Source: Rhodopirellula islandica (lineage in GTDB: Bacteria; Planctomycetota; Planctomycetia; Pirellulales; Pirellulaceae). From it: a stretch of 64,000 nucleotides of DNA. Within the stretch, counting starts at the first letter, position 1, and each line of letters opens with the position of its first letter. Location of the stretch: NCBI RefSeq assembly GCF_001027925.1, contig NZ_LECT01000030.1:54213-118212 (forward strand), given 5' to 3'. This document shows, in pieces, positions 47,804 to 56,534 of this stretch. Below the pieces are notes generated by a model. It was not told the DNA's origin and searched no databases. It saw nothing but the letters and a program-made list of their open reading frames with translations. The translations under genes and the position numbers were made by a program.

Positions 47804-50800
47804 ATGCATCCAGCAACCATGAGAAAGTGTTCGCTCTCTCGCGTTCAGCGTTTTACGCAACTTTGCATCTTTTGCTTGACGGCTTGGGGATCGACAACAG
47901 GTGGCTGGTCCATCGCCGCTCCCATTGATTTCGAGACCGAGATCGCGCCGATCTTTCAACAGCACTGCCTGCATTGTCATAACGAAACGCAGAAAGGTGG
48001 TGAACTCTCGTTGTCATTCGCCGATGGACTGATGGAGTTGGGACATGTGGTCCCCGGCGACCCTCAAAGCAGCTATCTGGTGGAGACGATCCACGCGGCT
48101 GACGGTGAGACGCCTTCGATGCCAGAGGAAGGCACTCCTCTGAATGACACTCAGGTTGATCTGGTCAGGCGATGGATCGCCGAGGGCGCCGTTTGGCCCG
48201 ACGGGTTTGAAATACAGCACAAGGCCAAGGCGGATGCTTCGTGGTGGTCGCTCCAGGAACTTGCAGACATCTCACCGCCGGAACCTTCCGCAGGACAGTC
48301 GTCGCACCCGATCGATCGGTTCATTCAACACCGATTGGCCCAAGCAAAGATTGCTCCTTCGCCACCGGCCGACCGTCGCACACTGATTCGTCGGTTGTCG
48401 ATGGATTTGATCGGTCTGCCACCGACTCCTGAATCCGTCACGGCGTTTGTCGCGGATCCGAATCCGGCCGCCTACGAAGAATTAATCGATCGTCTATTGC
48501 GGTCGAAGCATTTTGGTGAGCGTTGGGCTCGACATTGGCTCGACATCGCTCACTACGGCGACACCCATGGCTTTGAGCGAGACAAGCTTCGCGAGAACGC
48601 TTGGCACTATCGCGATTATGTCATCCGGGCATTCAACGACGACATGCCCTACGATCAATTCCTGCGACAACAAATTGCCGGTGACGTGATCGATCCAGAG
48701 AATGAAAATTCGGTGATCGCCACTGGCTTTCTCGCGGCAGGACCTTGGGATTTCGTGGGCCAGGTCGAAGCCAAGAGCCTTGTCCTCCGACGCGCTGCCC
48801 GCGCACTCGACTTGGATGACATGGTCACTCAAGTATTGACCTCCACGATGGCCATGACGGTCAATTGCGCTCGCTGCCACGATCACAAACTCGATCCGAT
48901 CAAGCAGAAGGAATACTATCAATTGGTCGCCGTGTTCGCTGGCGTCCAAAGACAGGATCGGGTTGTCAGCCAAACTGCCCAAGAGGCCTACAATGCAAGC
49001 AAGACGCGACTTGAATCAGCACTGGCCGAGATCGAGTCGAAGCTTCAGCATTTGACAGGACGCGGCATTGATCTGGCCGATGTCGTTGGTGGCGGCAACG
49101 GTTTTGGATCAGGAAAAAAAGGGCAAGGGATCGACCCCCGTACTGGTAAGTCGGAAGAACGGTCTTTAAACGCACTGGACGATCGAAAACCGGGACAATT
49201 CGCGACATGTGATGCGTCAATGATCGACGGCGTCTTTATCCCAGCCTTTGAACAAACACAGATCAGCTCCACCGAACTGGTCGCGGCGGGGTTGCCGAAA
49301 CACAGCAATCGAGCCTGGGATTTGATTCGCAATGGTCCTGTCGCCAGTCAATTTTCAACGACCTTTGGTTCAATCGACTTCGCCGCCGCCGGACATTCGA
49401 TGATTGGATTGCACGCCAACGCGGGGATCACCTTCGATCTATCGAACATTCGCGCTGCTCTTGCTGCCGTGGATCCAACGCAAGACTCCGCCTCGCCAGT
49501 TCGGTTTACCTCGACCGTCGGATATGGCGGGAGAACCGCCCAACCAAGTGCTGAGTTTCATGTGTACATCGATGGCGAACAAGTTGCCAGGGATCGAATC
49601 GGCCGCCACGACTCGGTTTCCGTTGAAGTGCTACTCGAACGGGACAAACGTTTCCTGACCCTGATCTCGACCGACGGTGGCAACGGCTACGGACACGATC
49701 AAGTCAGCTTTGGCGATCCGCGAGTTGTATTGACTTCGGCGAGTGAACTGACCGACGAGATGAAGGAACGGCAATCCGCACTGCTCGCCGACAAGACGCG
49801 TTTGCAAGCGGAACTGGAGTCCCTTCAGCCGCCACCTCAGTTCTTTGGGGTTCAATCAAAGGCACCAGCCCCTGTCCATGTATTGCTGCGTGGTGATCCC
49901 GAATCACCTGGACCGGAGGTCGCCCCCGGAGGCCTGACTTGGTCGCAGTCGCCGCTTCTGTTTGGCGATCAGAGTATGCCGGAGGGACAGCGGCGTTTGG
50001 CCTTGGCCAACTGGATCGTTGCCCCCGAGAACACGCTCACCGCGCGAGTGATCGTCAATCGACTTTGGCATTGGCATTTTGGCAAGGGAATTGTTGACAC
50101 GCCTAGCGATTTTGGTTTCGGCGGATCCCAGCCATCGCACCCCGAGTTGTTGGACTGGTTGGCCGCCGAACTGATCCGTCAGAAGTGGTCGCTCAAGGCG
50201 ATTCACCGCTTGATTGTCACTTCGCAAACGTATCGCCAAACAAGTCGATTGGAACCCGATGTTGCAGCAGGGATGCAGGATCCCCGCGAAATCGATGTGG
50301 ACAACAACCTGCTGTGGCGAATGAATTCGCGTCGCTTGGAGGCCGAAGCGGTCCGAGATTCAGTGCTAGCGATCACAGGTAAATTGAACCTTGCGATGCA
50401 CGGTCCTGGCTACCGTGACTTTGACTACCAGGAGGCTTACGCACCGATCTACACTTACAAGACCGCTGATTCGGCTGAACTATGGCGGCGTAGCGTGTAC
50501 CGGTTTATCGTCCGCACATCGCCCTCACCCTTCATGACGGCATTGGATTGCCCTGATTCCGCCAACCTGACGCCCAAGCGGAATGTAACCACGACGGCAT
50601 TGCAATCGCTAGCGATGTTCAATAACGCTTTCATGTTGCAACAGTCATCTTACCTGGCTGAAAACCTCGCTTCGGAAACAACCCAAACCGACGAACAGAT
50701 TCAACTTGCCTTCGAACGCGTTTTGGTTCGCAAGCCCGTCGGGCAAGAATGGAAAGCAGCCCGGCAACTGGTGGCTGAACATGGCTTGTTGCATCTCTGT

Positions 50801-50842
50801 CGTGCTCTTTTCAACGCAAATGAATTCATCTGGCTGGACTAA
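47804..50842 (+). CDS. Planctomycete cytochrome with DUF1549 and DUF1553, NPCBM-like insert
   Basis: The 1012-residue protein may start at 47804 or 47819 (MRKCSLSRVQRFTQLCIF, a signal peptide). Residues about 45-120 are a PSCyt1 domain with HCLHCHNETQKGG. DUF1549 follows ([60 protein letters not shown]). An inserted beta domain (about 525-640; FTSTVGYGG, FHVYIDGEQVARDRIG, SFGDPRVVL) resembles NPCBM carbohydrate-binding modules. DUF1553 ends the protein (NRLWHWHFGKGIVDTPSDFG, NTLTARVIV). Function unproven; the context suggests surface polysaccharide oxidation. It is followed after 17 bp by a DUF1501 gene. Confidence 0.9.
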   Translation: MHPATMRKCSLSRVQRFTQLCIFCLTAWGSTTGGWSIAAPIDFETEIAPIFQQHCLHCHNETQKGGELSLSFADGLMELGHVVPGDPQSSYLVETIHAADGETPSMPEEGTPLNDTQVDLVRRWIAEGAVWPDGFEIQHKAKADASWWSLQELADISPPEPSAGQSSHPIDRFIQHRLAQAKIAPSPPADRRTLIRRLSMDLIGLPPTPESVTAFVADPNPAAYEELIDRLLRSKHFGERWARHWLDIAHYGDTHGFERDKLRENAWHYRDYVIRAFNDDMPYDQFLRQQIAGDVIDPENENSVIATGFLAAGPWDFVGQVEAKSLVLRRAARALDLDDMVTQVLTSTMAMTVNCARCHDHKLDPIKQKEYYQLVAVFAGVQRQDRVVSQTAQEAYNASKTRLESALAEIESKLQHLTGRGIDLADVVGGGNGFGSGKKGQGIDPRTGKSEERSLNALDDRKPGQFATCDASMIDGVFIPAFEQTQISSTELVAAGLPKHSNRAWDLIRNGPVASQFSTTFGSIDFAAAGHSMIGLHANAGITFDLSNIRAALAAVDPTQDSASPVRFTSTVGYGGRTAQPSAEFHVYIDGEQVARDRIGRHDSVSVEVLLERDKRFLTLISTDGGNGYGHDQVSFGDPRVVLTSASELTDEMKERQSALLADKTRLQAELESLQPPPQFFGVQSKAPAPVHVLLRGDPESPGPEVAPGGLTWSQSPLLFGDQSMPEGQRRLALANWIVAPENTLTARVIVNRLWHWHFGKGIVDTPSDFGFGGSQPSHPELLDWLAAELIRQKWSLKAIHRLIVTSQTYRQTSRLEPDVAAGMQDPREIDVDNNLLWRMNSRRLEAEAVRDSVLAITGKLNLAMHGPGYRDFDYQEAYAPIYTYKTADSAELWRRSVYRFIVRTSPSPFMTALDCPDSANLTPKRNVTTTALQSLAMFNNAFMLQQSSYLAENLASETTQTDEQIQLAFERVLVRKPVGQEWKAARQLVAEHGLLHLCRALFNANEFIWLD

Positions 50843-50859
50843 CAGGACGCTCAAAGAAC

Positions 50860-52290
50860 ATGGATCTATTCAATCGTCGGCAAATGCTGCAGTCCGCGTG
50901 CGGGGGCTTCGGATGGCTCGCAATGCAAACGATGCTCCGGCAACAGACGGCACAGGGTGCAGGGGTTCAAACGACCGATCATCCCGCCCGCGCCAAAGCG
51001 GTGATCCAGATCTTCTGCCCTGGCGGGATGAGCCAAGTCGATACGTTCGACTACAAGCCGGAGTTAGAAAAACGATCAGGCAAACCGTTTGATCCCGATG
51101 GCAAACTGCAGTTCTTCGCATCCAAGCCGGGAAATATCCAAGGCAGTTTCTGGCCATTCCAACAGCACGGTGAATCGGGACGATGGATATCCGATCTTTT
51201 CCCCCAACTCGCCAAGCATGTCGACGATTTGGCCTTCATCTATTCCATGCAAAGCAAGACTGCGTTGCACGGACCGGCGTGCTTCATGATGAACACTGGG
51301 TTCACGCTGCCGGGATTCCCAAGCATGGGATCGTGGGTGACCTACGGATTGGGAAGTGAGAGCGAAGACTTGCCCGCGTTTGTTGTGCTGCCCGACCCCA
51401 AGGGCTTGCCGCCAGGAGGCATCATCAATTGGGGTGCCGGATTTTTACCGGCCGTCCACCAAGCCACCACATTGGACTCGCGTGCTGGTCATCAACCGAT
51501 CAACGACCTGTTTCCACCTCAGAATTTCGATGCGGTCAATCGCGACTCAGATCAAGCGGGACTCGACTTCTTACGTTCATTGAATCAACAGCATCTGTCG
51601 GACCGTCAAGCCAACACCGATCTCGAAGCACGAATGTCCGCTTATGAACTTGCCGCTCGACTTCAACTCAGTGCACCGGAGCTATCGGACTTGTCGTCCG
51701 AATCAGCAGCGACCCAACAAATGTACGGAATGCACGATGAAACGACCACCGATTTTGGACGTCAGTGTTTACTAGCGCGTCGTTTGGTCGAGCGGGGCGT
51801 CCGCTTCGTTCAACTGTATTGCGGCGCCGAAAACACAACCGCGAAAAAAACCCGACCGAACTGGGATTCGCACGAAGATGTGGTCCGCGACCACGGGCAT
51901 TGGGGCCGCGTGCTTGACACAGGTGCGGCGGCGTTGCTAGCCGATTTGAAGCGAAGCGGGATGCTGGACGACACGCTGGTGATCTGCACGACCGAATTTG
52001 GTCGTCAACCTGCCGCGCAAGGCGCCCAAGCAACAGGCCGCGATCACAACGCGGGAGCGTTCACGGCGTGGATGGCCGGTGGTGGGATTCAAGGCGGGGT
52101 TGGCTATGGAACGACCGACGAACTGGGATTCAAGGCAATCGAACATCCCACCTACTGCTACGACCTGCACGCGACCGCGCTGCATCTACTCGGCATCGAT
52201 CACACCAAGCTTACTTTTTATCACAACGGGATCGAGCGGCGGTTGACCGATGTGCACGGACACGTGATCCCAGAACTCATCAAGAGCTAA
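50860..52290 (+). CDS. DUF1501 protein, Tat-exported
   Basis: The 476-residue protein starts MDLFNRRQMLQSACGGFGWL, with a Tat-like RRxM leader. [20 protein letters not shown] is the DUF1501 entry, and later ARRLVERGVRFVQLYCG and GHWGRVLDTGAAALLADLKR. DTLVICTTEFGRQPAAQG and YDLHATALHLLGIDHTKLTF complete the sulfatase/phosphatase-like fold. It is the usual partner of cytochrome-DUF1549/1553 genes. Its end overlaps the convergent propeller gene by 11 bp. Confidence 0.9.
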   Translation: MDLFNRRQMLQSACGGFGWLAMQTMLRQQTAQGAGVQTTDHPARAKAVIQIFCPGGMSQVDTFDYKPELEKRSGKPFDPDGKLQFFASKPGNIQGSFWPFQQHGESGRWISDLFPQLAKHVDDLAFIYSMQSKTALHGPACFMMNTGFTLPGFPSMGSWVTYGLGSESEDLPAFVVLPDPKGLPPGGIINWGAGFLPAVHQATTLDSRAGHQPINDLFPPQNFDAVNRDSDQAGLDFLRSLNQQHLSDRQANTDLEARMSAYELAARLQLSAPELSDLSSESAATQQMYGMHDETTTDFGRQCLLARRLVERGVRFVQLYCGAENTTAKKTRPNWDSHEDVVRDHGHWGRVLDTGAAALLADLKRSGMLDDTLVICTTEFGRQPAAQGAQATGRDHNAGAFTAWMAGGGIQGGVGYGTTDELGFKAIEHPTYCYDLHATALHLLGIDHTKLTFYHNGIERRLTDVHGHVIPELIKS

Positions 52291-53419
52291 CCCGCTCAAG
52301 CTTCACCGGAGCCGTTCGTTCGCCATTCCATTGGCAAACGTAAACGCTTTCATCCTCGTCGATGCAGACATCGTGGCCGTGGTAGAAAGTTCTTGCCTGG
52401 TCCTGCTTCACCGTTTGCAAAACCCCGTCCTCATAAACGGGTTGCTCGCCACCGGGGCACGAGACAACTCGGTCGTGCTTGTCCATCACCATGATGAAAC
52501 CAGACTGGTACAGCCACGGCTTCGGAAGATTGACGTCGGCGTTGTTGTGGCTCCAACAAACCCCGGCGTAGACATGGTCGCCATGGATCACCGGTCGACA
52601 GATCTGCAGATTCGCGAGCTTCACCGTCTTGATCCACTTGCCATCGAGCGTGAAGTATTTGAACGCTCGCTGAGCACGACTGGTCACGATCAGCTTCGGA
52701 TTGGCTGGATCACGGTTGTCCAGGGCAATGCCGTGCGCGTTGGCCAAGTTGTAGTTCTTGTCTTCGTTCTCGTGACCGCCGAACTTCTGAATGAATTGCC
52801 CATGTTGGTCGTACCGCAGGATGTAATCCGATCCATATCCGTCGGCAACATAAATGTCACCGTTGGGCGCAACCGCCGTTTCAGTGGGCTGAAACACCAT
52901 CTCAGGCGAGTAGGCGCCGACGGTCATCGGGTGACTGATGGTGAATAGCATCTTTCCATCGATTGTCATCTTGGCGATGTATCCGTTTTGGCGGACCATC
53001 GTCACACCGTCTTGCAGACTCCGAGCCCAACCACTTTCGCTGACGTACAGCATGTCTTCGCCGCCTTCGTTGACCAGAGTCAAACCATGACCGCCGGGCC
53101 AGTAAGTCCCCCAGCTGTCGAGGACTTTCCCGGACTTGTCGAAGACGATGATGTTGTTGCGTGGATCGTCGCCAATCATCACCAACCGTCCCCGAGAGTC
53201 CTGCACCATCTCGTGACAATTGTCGATCGGAGTCCGAACCGGATTGACCTGTGCCCAGTCCTTCTGAACGCGATAACGAAAGTCACCCTGCCCGATCAAG
53301 TTTGGCTCGGCGGCAACGTCTTTTTCGGCTGCGCTCACAAGTGTCGCGGACTGAGCCAACGCAGCGGCCCCCGCCGAAGCAACGACACCGGTTTTCAGAA
53401 AAGTTCGACGATCGGACAT
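52280..53419 (-). CDS. Tat-exported six-bladed beta-propeller (NHL-like) protein
   Basis: The 379-residue protein starts at MSDRRTFLKTGVVASAGAAA, a Tat signal (DRRTFLK). The longer frame from 53653 runs into a repeat and is not used. Blades are visible as repeated 'v..dGdiYvaDgygsdyI..yd..Gqfi..fG' units: NGDIYVADGYGSDYILRYDQ, HGQFIQKFGGHENEDKNYNL, NAHGIALDNRDPANPKLIV. It resembles peptidyl-hydroxyglycine amidating lyase/NHL proteins, but no enzymatic role is shown. It faces the DUF1501 gene. Confidence 0.82.
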   Translation of the reverse strand: MSDRRTFLKTGVVASAGAAALAQSATLVSAAEKDVAAEPNLIGQGDFRYRVQKDWAQVNPVRTPIDNCHEMVQDSRGRLVMIGDDPRNNIIVFDKSGKVLDSWGTYWPGGHGLTLVNEGGEDMLYVSESGWARSLQDGVTMVRQNGYIAKMTIDGKMLFTISHPMTVGAYSPEMVFQPTETAVAPNGDIYVADGYGSDYILRYDQHGQFIQKFGGHENEDKNYNLANAHGIALDNRDPANPKLIVTSRAQRAFKYFTLDGKWIKTVKLANLQICRPVIHGDHVYAGVCWSHNNADVNLPKPWLYQSGFIMVMDKHDRVVSCPGGEQPVYEDGVLQTVKQDQARTFYHGHDVCIDEDESVYVCQWNGERTAPVKLERVSS

Positions 53420-53535
53420 TGTGGTACCAGTGAAGAAAGGAAGAGAGAACGACAAGGAAAGCATCGCGATGCGTGGCGAATGGCCGGCCGGAAACCCAAC
53501 TTCCTCACGCAAGTCCTCGGAACACCAACGAGTGA

Positions 53536-53661
53536 AGTAGGTCGACAGGAATGATTGGGCACAACCATGTGAGCCGTTGGGGCGTTCGCCCCGGTTGCAC
53601 GTGGGAGCAACGACGCTTCCCAAACAGATCCAATGCCGAAAAACTCCTGCCAACCTGCTAG
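53536..53661. repeat. Family A element, diverged copy
   Basis: The ends are AGTAGGTCGACAGGA and TCCTGCCAACCTGCT. The middle has CATGTGAGCCGTTGGGGCG and TTCGCCCCGGTTGCACGTGG. It lies upstream of the propeller gene (starts 53419, minus). Its right end also supplies the stop of a small minus frame at 53658-53897. Confidence 0.75.
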
Positions 53662-53897
53662 TCCTTTCCTCGCGTCGCTAACCGATGAAAACGATGGCAT
53701 CGAAGTATAGCGACAATCGCTGCTGCCGCGCCAATTGACGAGAACAACTGCATTGAGATCACTGGTGAAAATCGAGTCGGCAACCAGTTGTCAATGTTCG
53801 CAGCATCAGCTTGAATCAAACTGGAAGGGAAGGCCAAAACGTAGACGAAACACATTGGCGCCGTCCACGGAAATCTCCGGAACGAACGCCTTTGCAT
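53658..53897 (-). CDS. Possible small membrane protein
   Basis: This is a 79-residue frame, MQRRSFRRFPWTAPMCFVYV and onward. It has one N-terminal signal-like segment and a second hydrophobic stretch (VISMQLFSSIGAAAAIVAIL) followed by positive residues, which fits a two-segment small membrane protein. Its stop TAG is the last three bases of the family A element. No family was recognised and the start is a guess, so it may be chance. Confidence 0.35.
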   Translation of the reverse strand: MQRRSFRRFPWTAPMCFVYVLAFPSSLIQADAANIDNWLPTRFSPVISMQLFSSIGAAAAIVAILRCHRFHRLATRGKD

Positions 53898-54594
53898 CTT
53901 CAATCGACCGTTGTCAAGGTCACCAAGCAGACAGGATGGTGAGTGGATCCGTTTTGCCTGTTTCCGAGCTGGCCGACAGAGACAGGGTCCTGGGCCGGGC
54001 ACCAGCAAGTGCGAACCCTTGGAGAGCTGTCCTCGTCCGTCGATCACCCACGGCAGGCTGACGGATCCAGTCCCGAAGGGGCGACACAATCTTAGCCGGT
54101 GGCGTCAGCCACCGGTTTCAGCGTCCGTCCAAAGCCAAGGCCTGAAGGGCCGACACAGTCAGTCTGCCGACAGCCATCCCAGTCTCAATCCATCGAACTT
54201 GCCAACGCCCCAGCGTGACGGGACACTGGAACCGCCTCTGTCACCCCTTCGGGGTTTTTGCTGTTCTTAAAGGTTGCTTTTTCCGGGGCCTGACGCCCCC
54301 GGCAATGGCTGTGTCGGCCCTCCCGGGCCTAATTGGAATGAGTTCGACGCAGACCTTTGGTGGATGGCACCATACGGCTATGATGCTCGACATCCTGGTC
54401 CAAACCCGCCAAAATCAACAAGCCCGTTTTTGGCGAGGCAAACAAGTGCTCCGGAAGCTTGACGGAACGGTTCGAACCCAAGTCATCCTGCCATTGCTTT
54501 GACAAAATTTTTGCGTATTAGGATTGAGAGTATGTGGCAAGCAGCAATCATCGTTGAGTGCGACACTCGTCGCCCCCTGGATCGTTTCGTCAAC
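53898..54594. other. Intergenic region with short repeats and a possible gene remnant
   Basis: This region holds the family C palindrome described below. At about 54333-54462 one plus frame reads NWNEFDADLWWMAPYGYDAR, then HPGPNPPKSTSPFLARQ and a stop. It looks like coding sequence without a start, perhaps a pseudogene piece. The GH28 promoter should lie near 54490-54590. Confidence 0.45.
54060..54332. repeat. Family C palindromic repeat
   Basis: AGGCCTGAAGGGCCGACACAG at about 54140-54160 is nearly inverted by CTGTGTCGGCCCTCCCGGGC at 54310-54330. CCGGTGGCGTCAGCCACCGG is a hairpin near 54092-54111, and GGGGCCTGACGCCCC another near 54283-54297. It stands between divergent genes and differs from families A and B. 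Confidence 0.6.
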
Positions 54595-56088
54595 ATGATC
54601 ACGAACCTCGATTGTGCGGCATGGCGGGCCATCCTTTCAGGATTCGCTTTGTTCATTGGCGGCACCTTCACCGCAACGCCCCTGTTTGGAATCGACAACC
54701 AAGTCCTGTTCGAAGCAGCAAGCAAGGCGAGTGAGGCCCAGGTATTTGATATCCGCAGCTTTGACGCGGTCGGCGATGGTGTTGCGATGGATACCGAAGC
54801 CGTTCAAAACGCCATCAATGCCTGCCACGATGTTGGTGGCGGTGTTGTTTGGGTGCCTGCTGGTGATTTTCAAATCGGAACAATCATTTTGAAAAGCAAT
54901 GTCACCCTCTCGCTCGATCACGGGGCCAGCTTGCTAGGAAGCACCCATGTCGCTGACTACCCCACAGACAAGCTCAGCAAGCCTCGAGAGGGCGCCGCAC
55001 ATTGCCTGATCTACGCTGAAAATTCGAAAAATATCACTATCGAAGGACTTGGTGTGATCGATGGCAGGGGAACTCACAAGAATTTCCCCCGGAAAAGAAG
55101 GGGTGGTCGAAACTCTGGCATCCGTCCTCGTCTGTTACGCATGGAGAGCTGTGAAAACGTCACCTTTTCTGGCGTCACCTACAAGCGTCCAGCCTTCTGG
55201 GGCTTGCACTTGATCGACTGCAAGAACATTCACTTCGATGCGGTTACCTTGCGATTCCGCAACAACAACTTCAACAATGATGGGTTTGATCTGGACGGCT
55301 GTGAGAACGTGCTCATCGAGAACTGCGATCTCAGCGCCGGGGACGACGCGATCTGCCTGAAGAGTTCCCAGAACCCTTGCCGAAACATTGTGGTGCGAGG
55401 ATGTCGGCTAGACAGCAACACGGCTGCACTGAAGTTTGGCACTTCATCTCGCGGCGGGTTCCTCCATGTGACGGTGACCAATTGCTATTTTCACGACTGC
55501 CCCATGGGCGCGATCAAGCTGCAGTCGGTGGACGGCGGCCGCCTGGAGAATATCGATATCTCCCGAGTGACAATGAAAGATGTGGGATGTCCCCTGTTCA
55601 TACGCTTGGGCAACCGGGGCAGCACCTTTGACGAAGGACGAGAAAGCCCTCCCGTGGGCACATTGAAAAACATCCGAGTCAGCAATGTGGTTGCCGAGGT
55701 CACCGTCGAGGACCGAGCCAAGGCGGCTGAAGCGGTGTACAAGAATCTCAAAGTGGACACGACCCGCGGCGTGACCGACAACGAGAAGTCGAAAGCTGGG
55801 CCGATCATGATCACAGGCATCCCCGGTCACTTGATCGAAAACGTCGTCCTAGAAAATATCACGATCTCCTTCCCGGGTGATGGCACCGAAGAAGATGCAC
55901 GACGAACCGTTCCAGAGGACATCGATCGCTACCCGGAGCAGTTTTTCTTTGGCGTGCTGCCAGCATGGGGTGCCTACATCCGCCATGCAAAGAACGTTGA
56001 GTTCAAGAATGTCCAGTTGACGACTCGCGACGCGGACGAACGTCCGAAGTTGGTGCTGGATGATGTGGACGGTTTCGTCGAACAGTAA
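54595..56088 (+). CDS. GH28-family glycoside hydrolase (polygalacturonase-like)
   Basis: The 497-residue protein starts at MITNLDCAAWRAILSGFALF, a signal peptide; a TTG at 54499 is less likely. A right-handed beta-helix is indicated by repeated 'n.ti....' rungs. NNDGFDLDGCENVLIENCDL and SAGDDAICLKSS carry the catalytic Asp residues of GH28. The usual G-H-G is replaced by FGTSSRGGF, as in some rhamnogalacturonan or unassigned members. FDIRSFDAVGDGVAMDTEAV is the family N-terminal motif. It would act on pectin-type or other uronic-acid polymers in the periplasm. Substrate unknown. Confidence 0.85.
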   Translation: MITNLDCAAWRAILSGFALFIGGTFTATPLFGIDNQVLFEAASKASEAQVFDIRSFDAVGDGVAMDTEAVQNAINACHDVGGGVVWVPAGDFQIGTIILKSNVTLSLDHGASLLGSTHVADYPTDKLSKPREGAAHCLIYAENSKNITIEGLGVIDGRGTHKNFPRKRRGGRNSGIRPRLLRMESCENVTFSGVTYKRPAFWGLHLIDCKNIHFDAVTLRFRNNNFNNDGFDLDGCENVLIENCDLSAGDDAICLKSSQNPCRNIVVRGCRLDSNTAALKFGTSSRGGFLHVTVTNCYFHDCPMGAIKLQSVDGGRLENIDISRVTMKDVGCPLFIRLGNRGSTFDEGRESPPVGTLKNIRVSNVVAEVTVEDRAKAAEAVYKNLKVDTTRGVTDNEKSKAGPIMITGIPGHLIENVVLENITISFPGDGTEEDARRTVPEDIDRYPEQFFFGVLPAWGAYIRHAKNVEFKNVQLTTRDADERPKLVLDDVDGFVEQ

Positions 56089-56149
56089 TCGCTGCTTCGA
56101 GTTCAGGACGAACACGCCGCTGCATCAATGCAACCGTCTCCGCTTGAGC

Positions 56150-56278
56150 TAAGCAGGTTGGCAGGAGTCTTTCGGCATTTGAAATGTCTTGGCAAACGTG
56201 GTTGCTTCCACGTCCAACCGGGGCTAACGCCCAAACGCCTCACATGGTGATGCCCGATCATTCCTGCCGACCTGCTTA
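56150..56278. repeat. Family A element, inverted full copy
   Basis: The ends are TAAGCAGGTTGGCAGGA and TCCTGCCGACCTGCTTA (129 bp). The inner part is the reverse complement of the other copies: AACCGGGGCTAACGCCCAAA, then CGCCTCACATGG. It lies between the convergent GH28 and WXG-like genes. Its last three bases are the stop codon of the latter. Confidence 0.85.
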
Positions 56279-56527
56279 ACCCGACATTTCCTCGGGGTCC
56301 TTCAACACCCGATCGGCTTGATGAATGGCATCGACCAAGGCCTGAAGTGCCGAAGACACTCGATTGAGCGTCGGAGCCAGATCGGCCAAGCACTGCTCCT
56401 CGAACTGACGTGCCGGCTCGTCACGCCATACCGACTTGGTCCGTTGCCACTGCTCCGCGAATTCACTGAATTCATGTCGGAGTTGGTTTTGTGTTTCCTG
56501 GATCGCTCCGGTACCAAACGGTTTCAT
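56276..56527 (-). CDS. Small helical WXG100-like protein
   Basis: The 83-residue protein starts at MKPFGTGAIQETQNQLRHEF; the longer frame to 56662 runs inside the next gene. Two helices with EQWQRTKSVWRDEPARQFEE between them have the size and turn position of ESAT-6/WXG100 proteins. The turn reads W-R-D, not W-x-G, so the match is structural and weak. It lies 7 nt after the HEAT-like gene. Its TAA stop lies in the family A element. Confidence 0.55.
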   Translation of the reverse strand: MKPFGTGAIQETQNQLRHEFSEFAEQWQRTKSVWRDEPARQFEEQCLADLAPTLNRVSSALQALVDAIHQADRVLKDPEEMSG

Positions 56528-56534
56528 CGCTGAC

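Noticed and set aside
53420..53653. N-terminal extension of the beta-propeller gene
   Set aside because: It runs through the family A repeat and would hide the Tat signal; the ATG at 53419 fits better.
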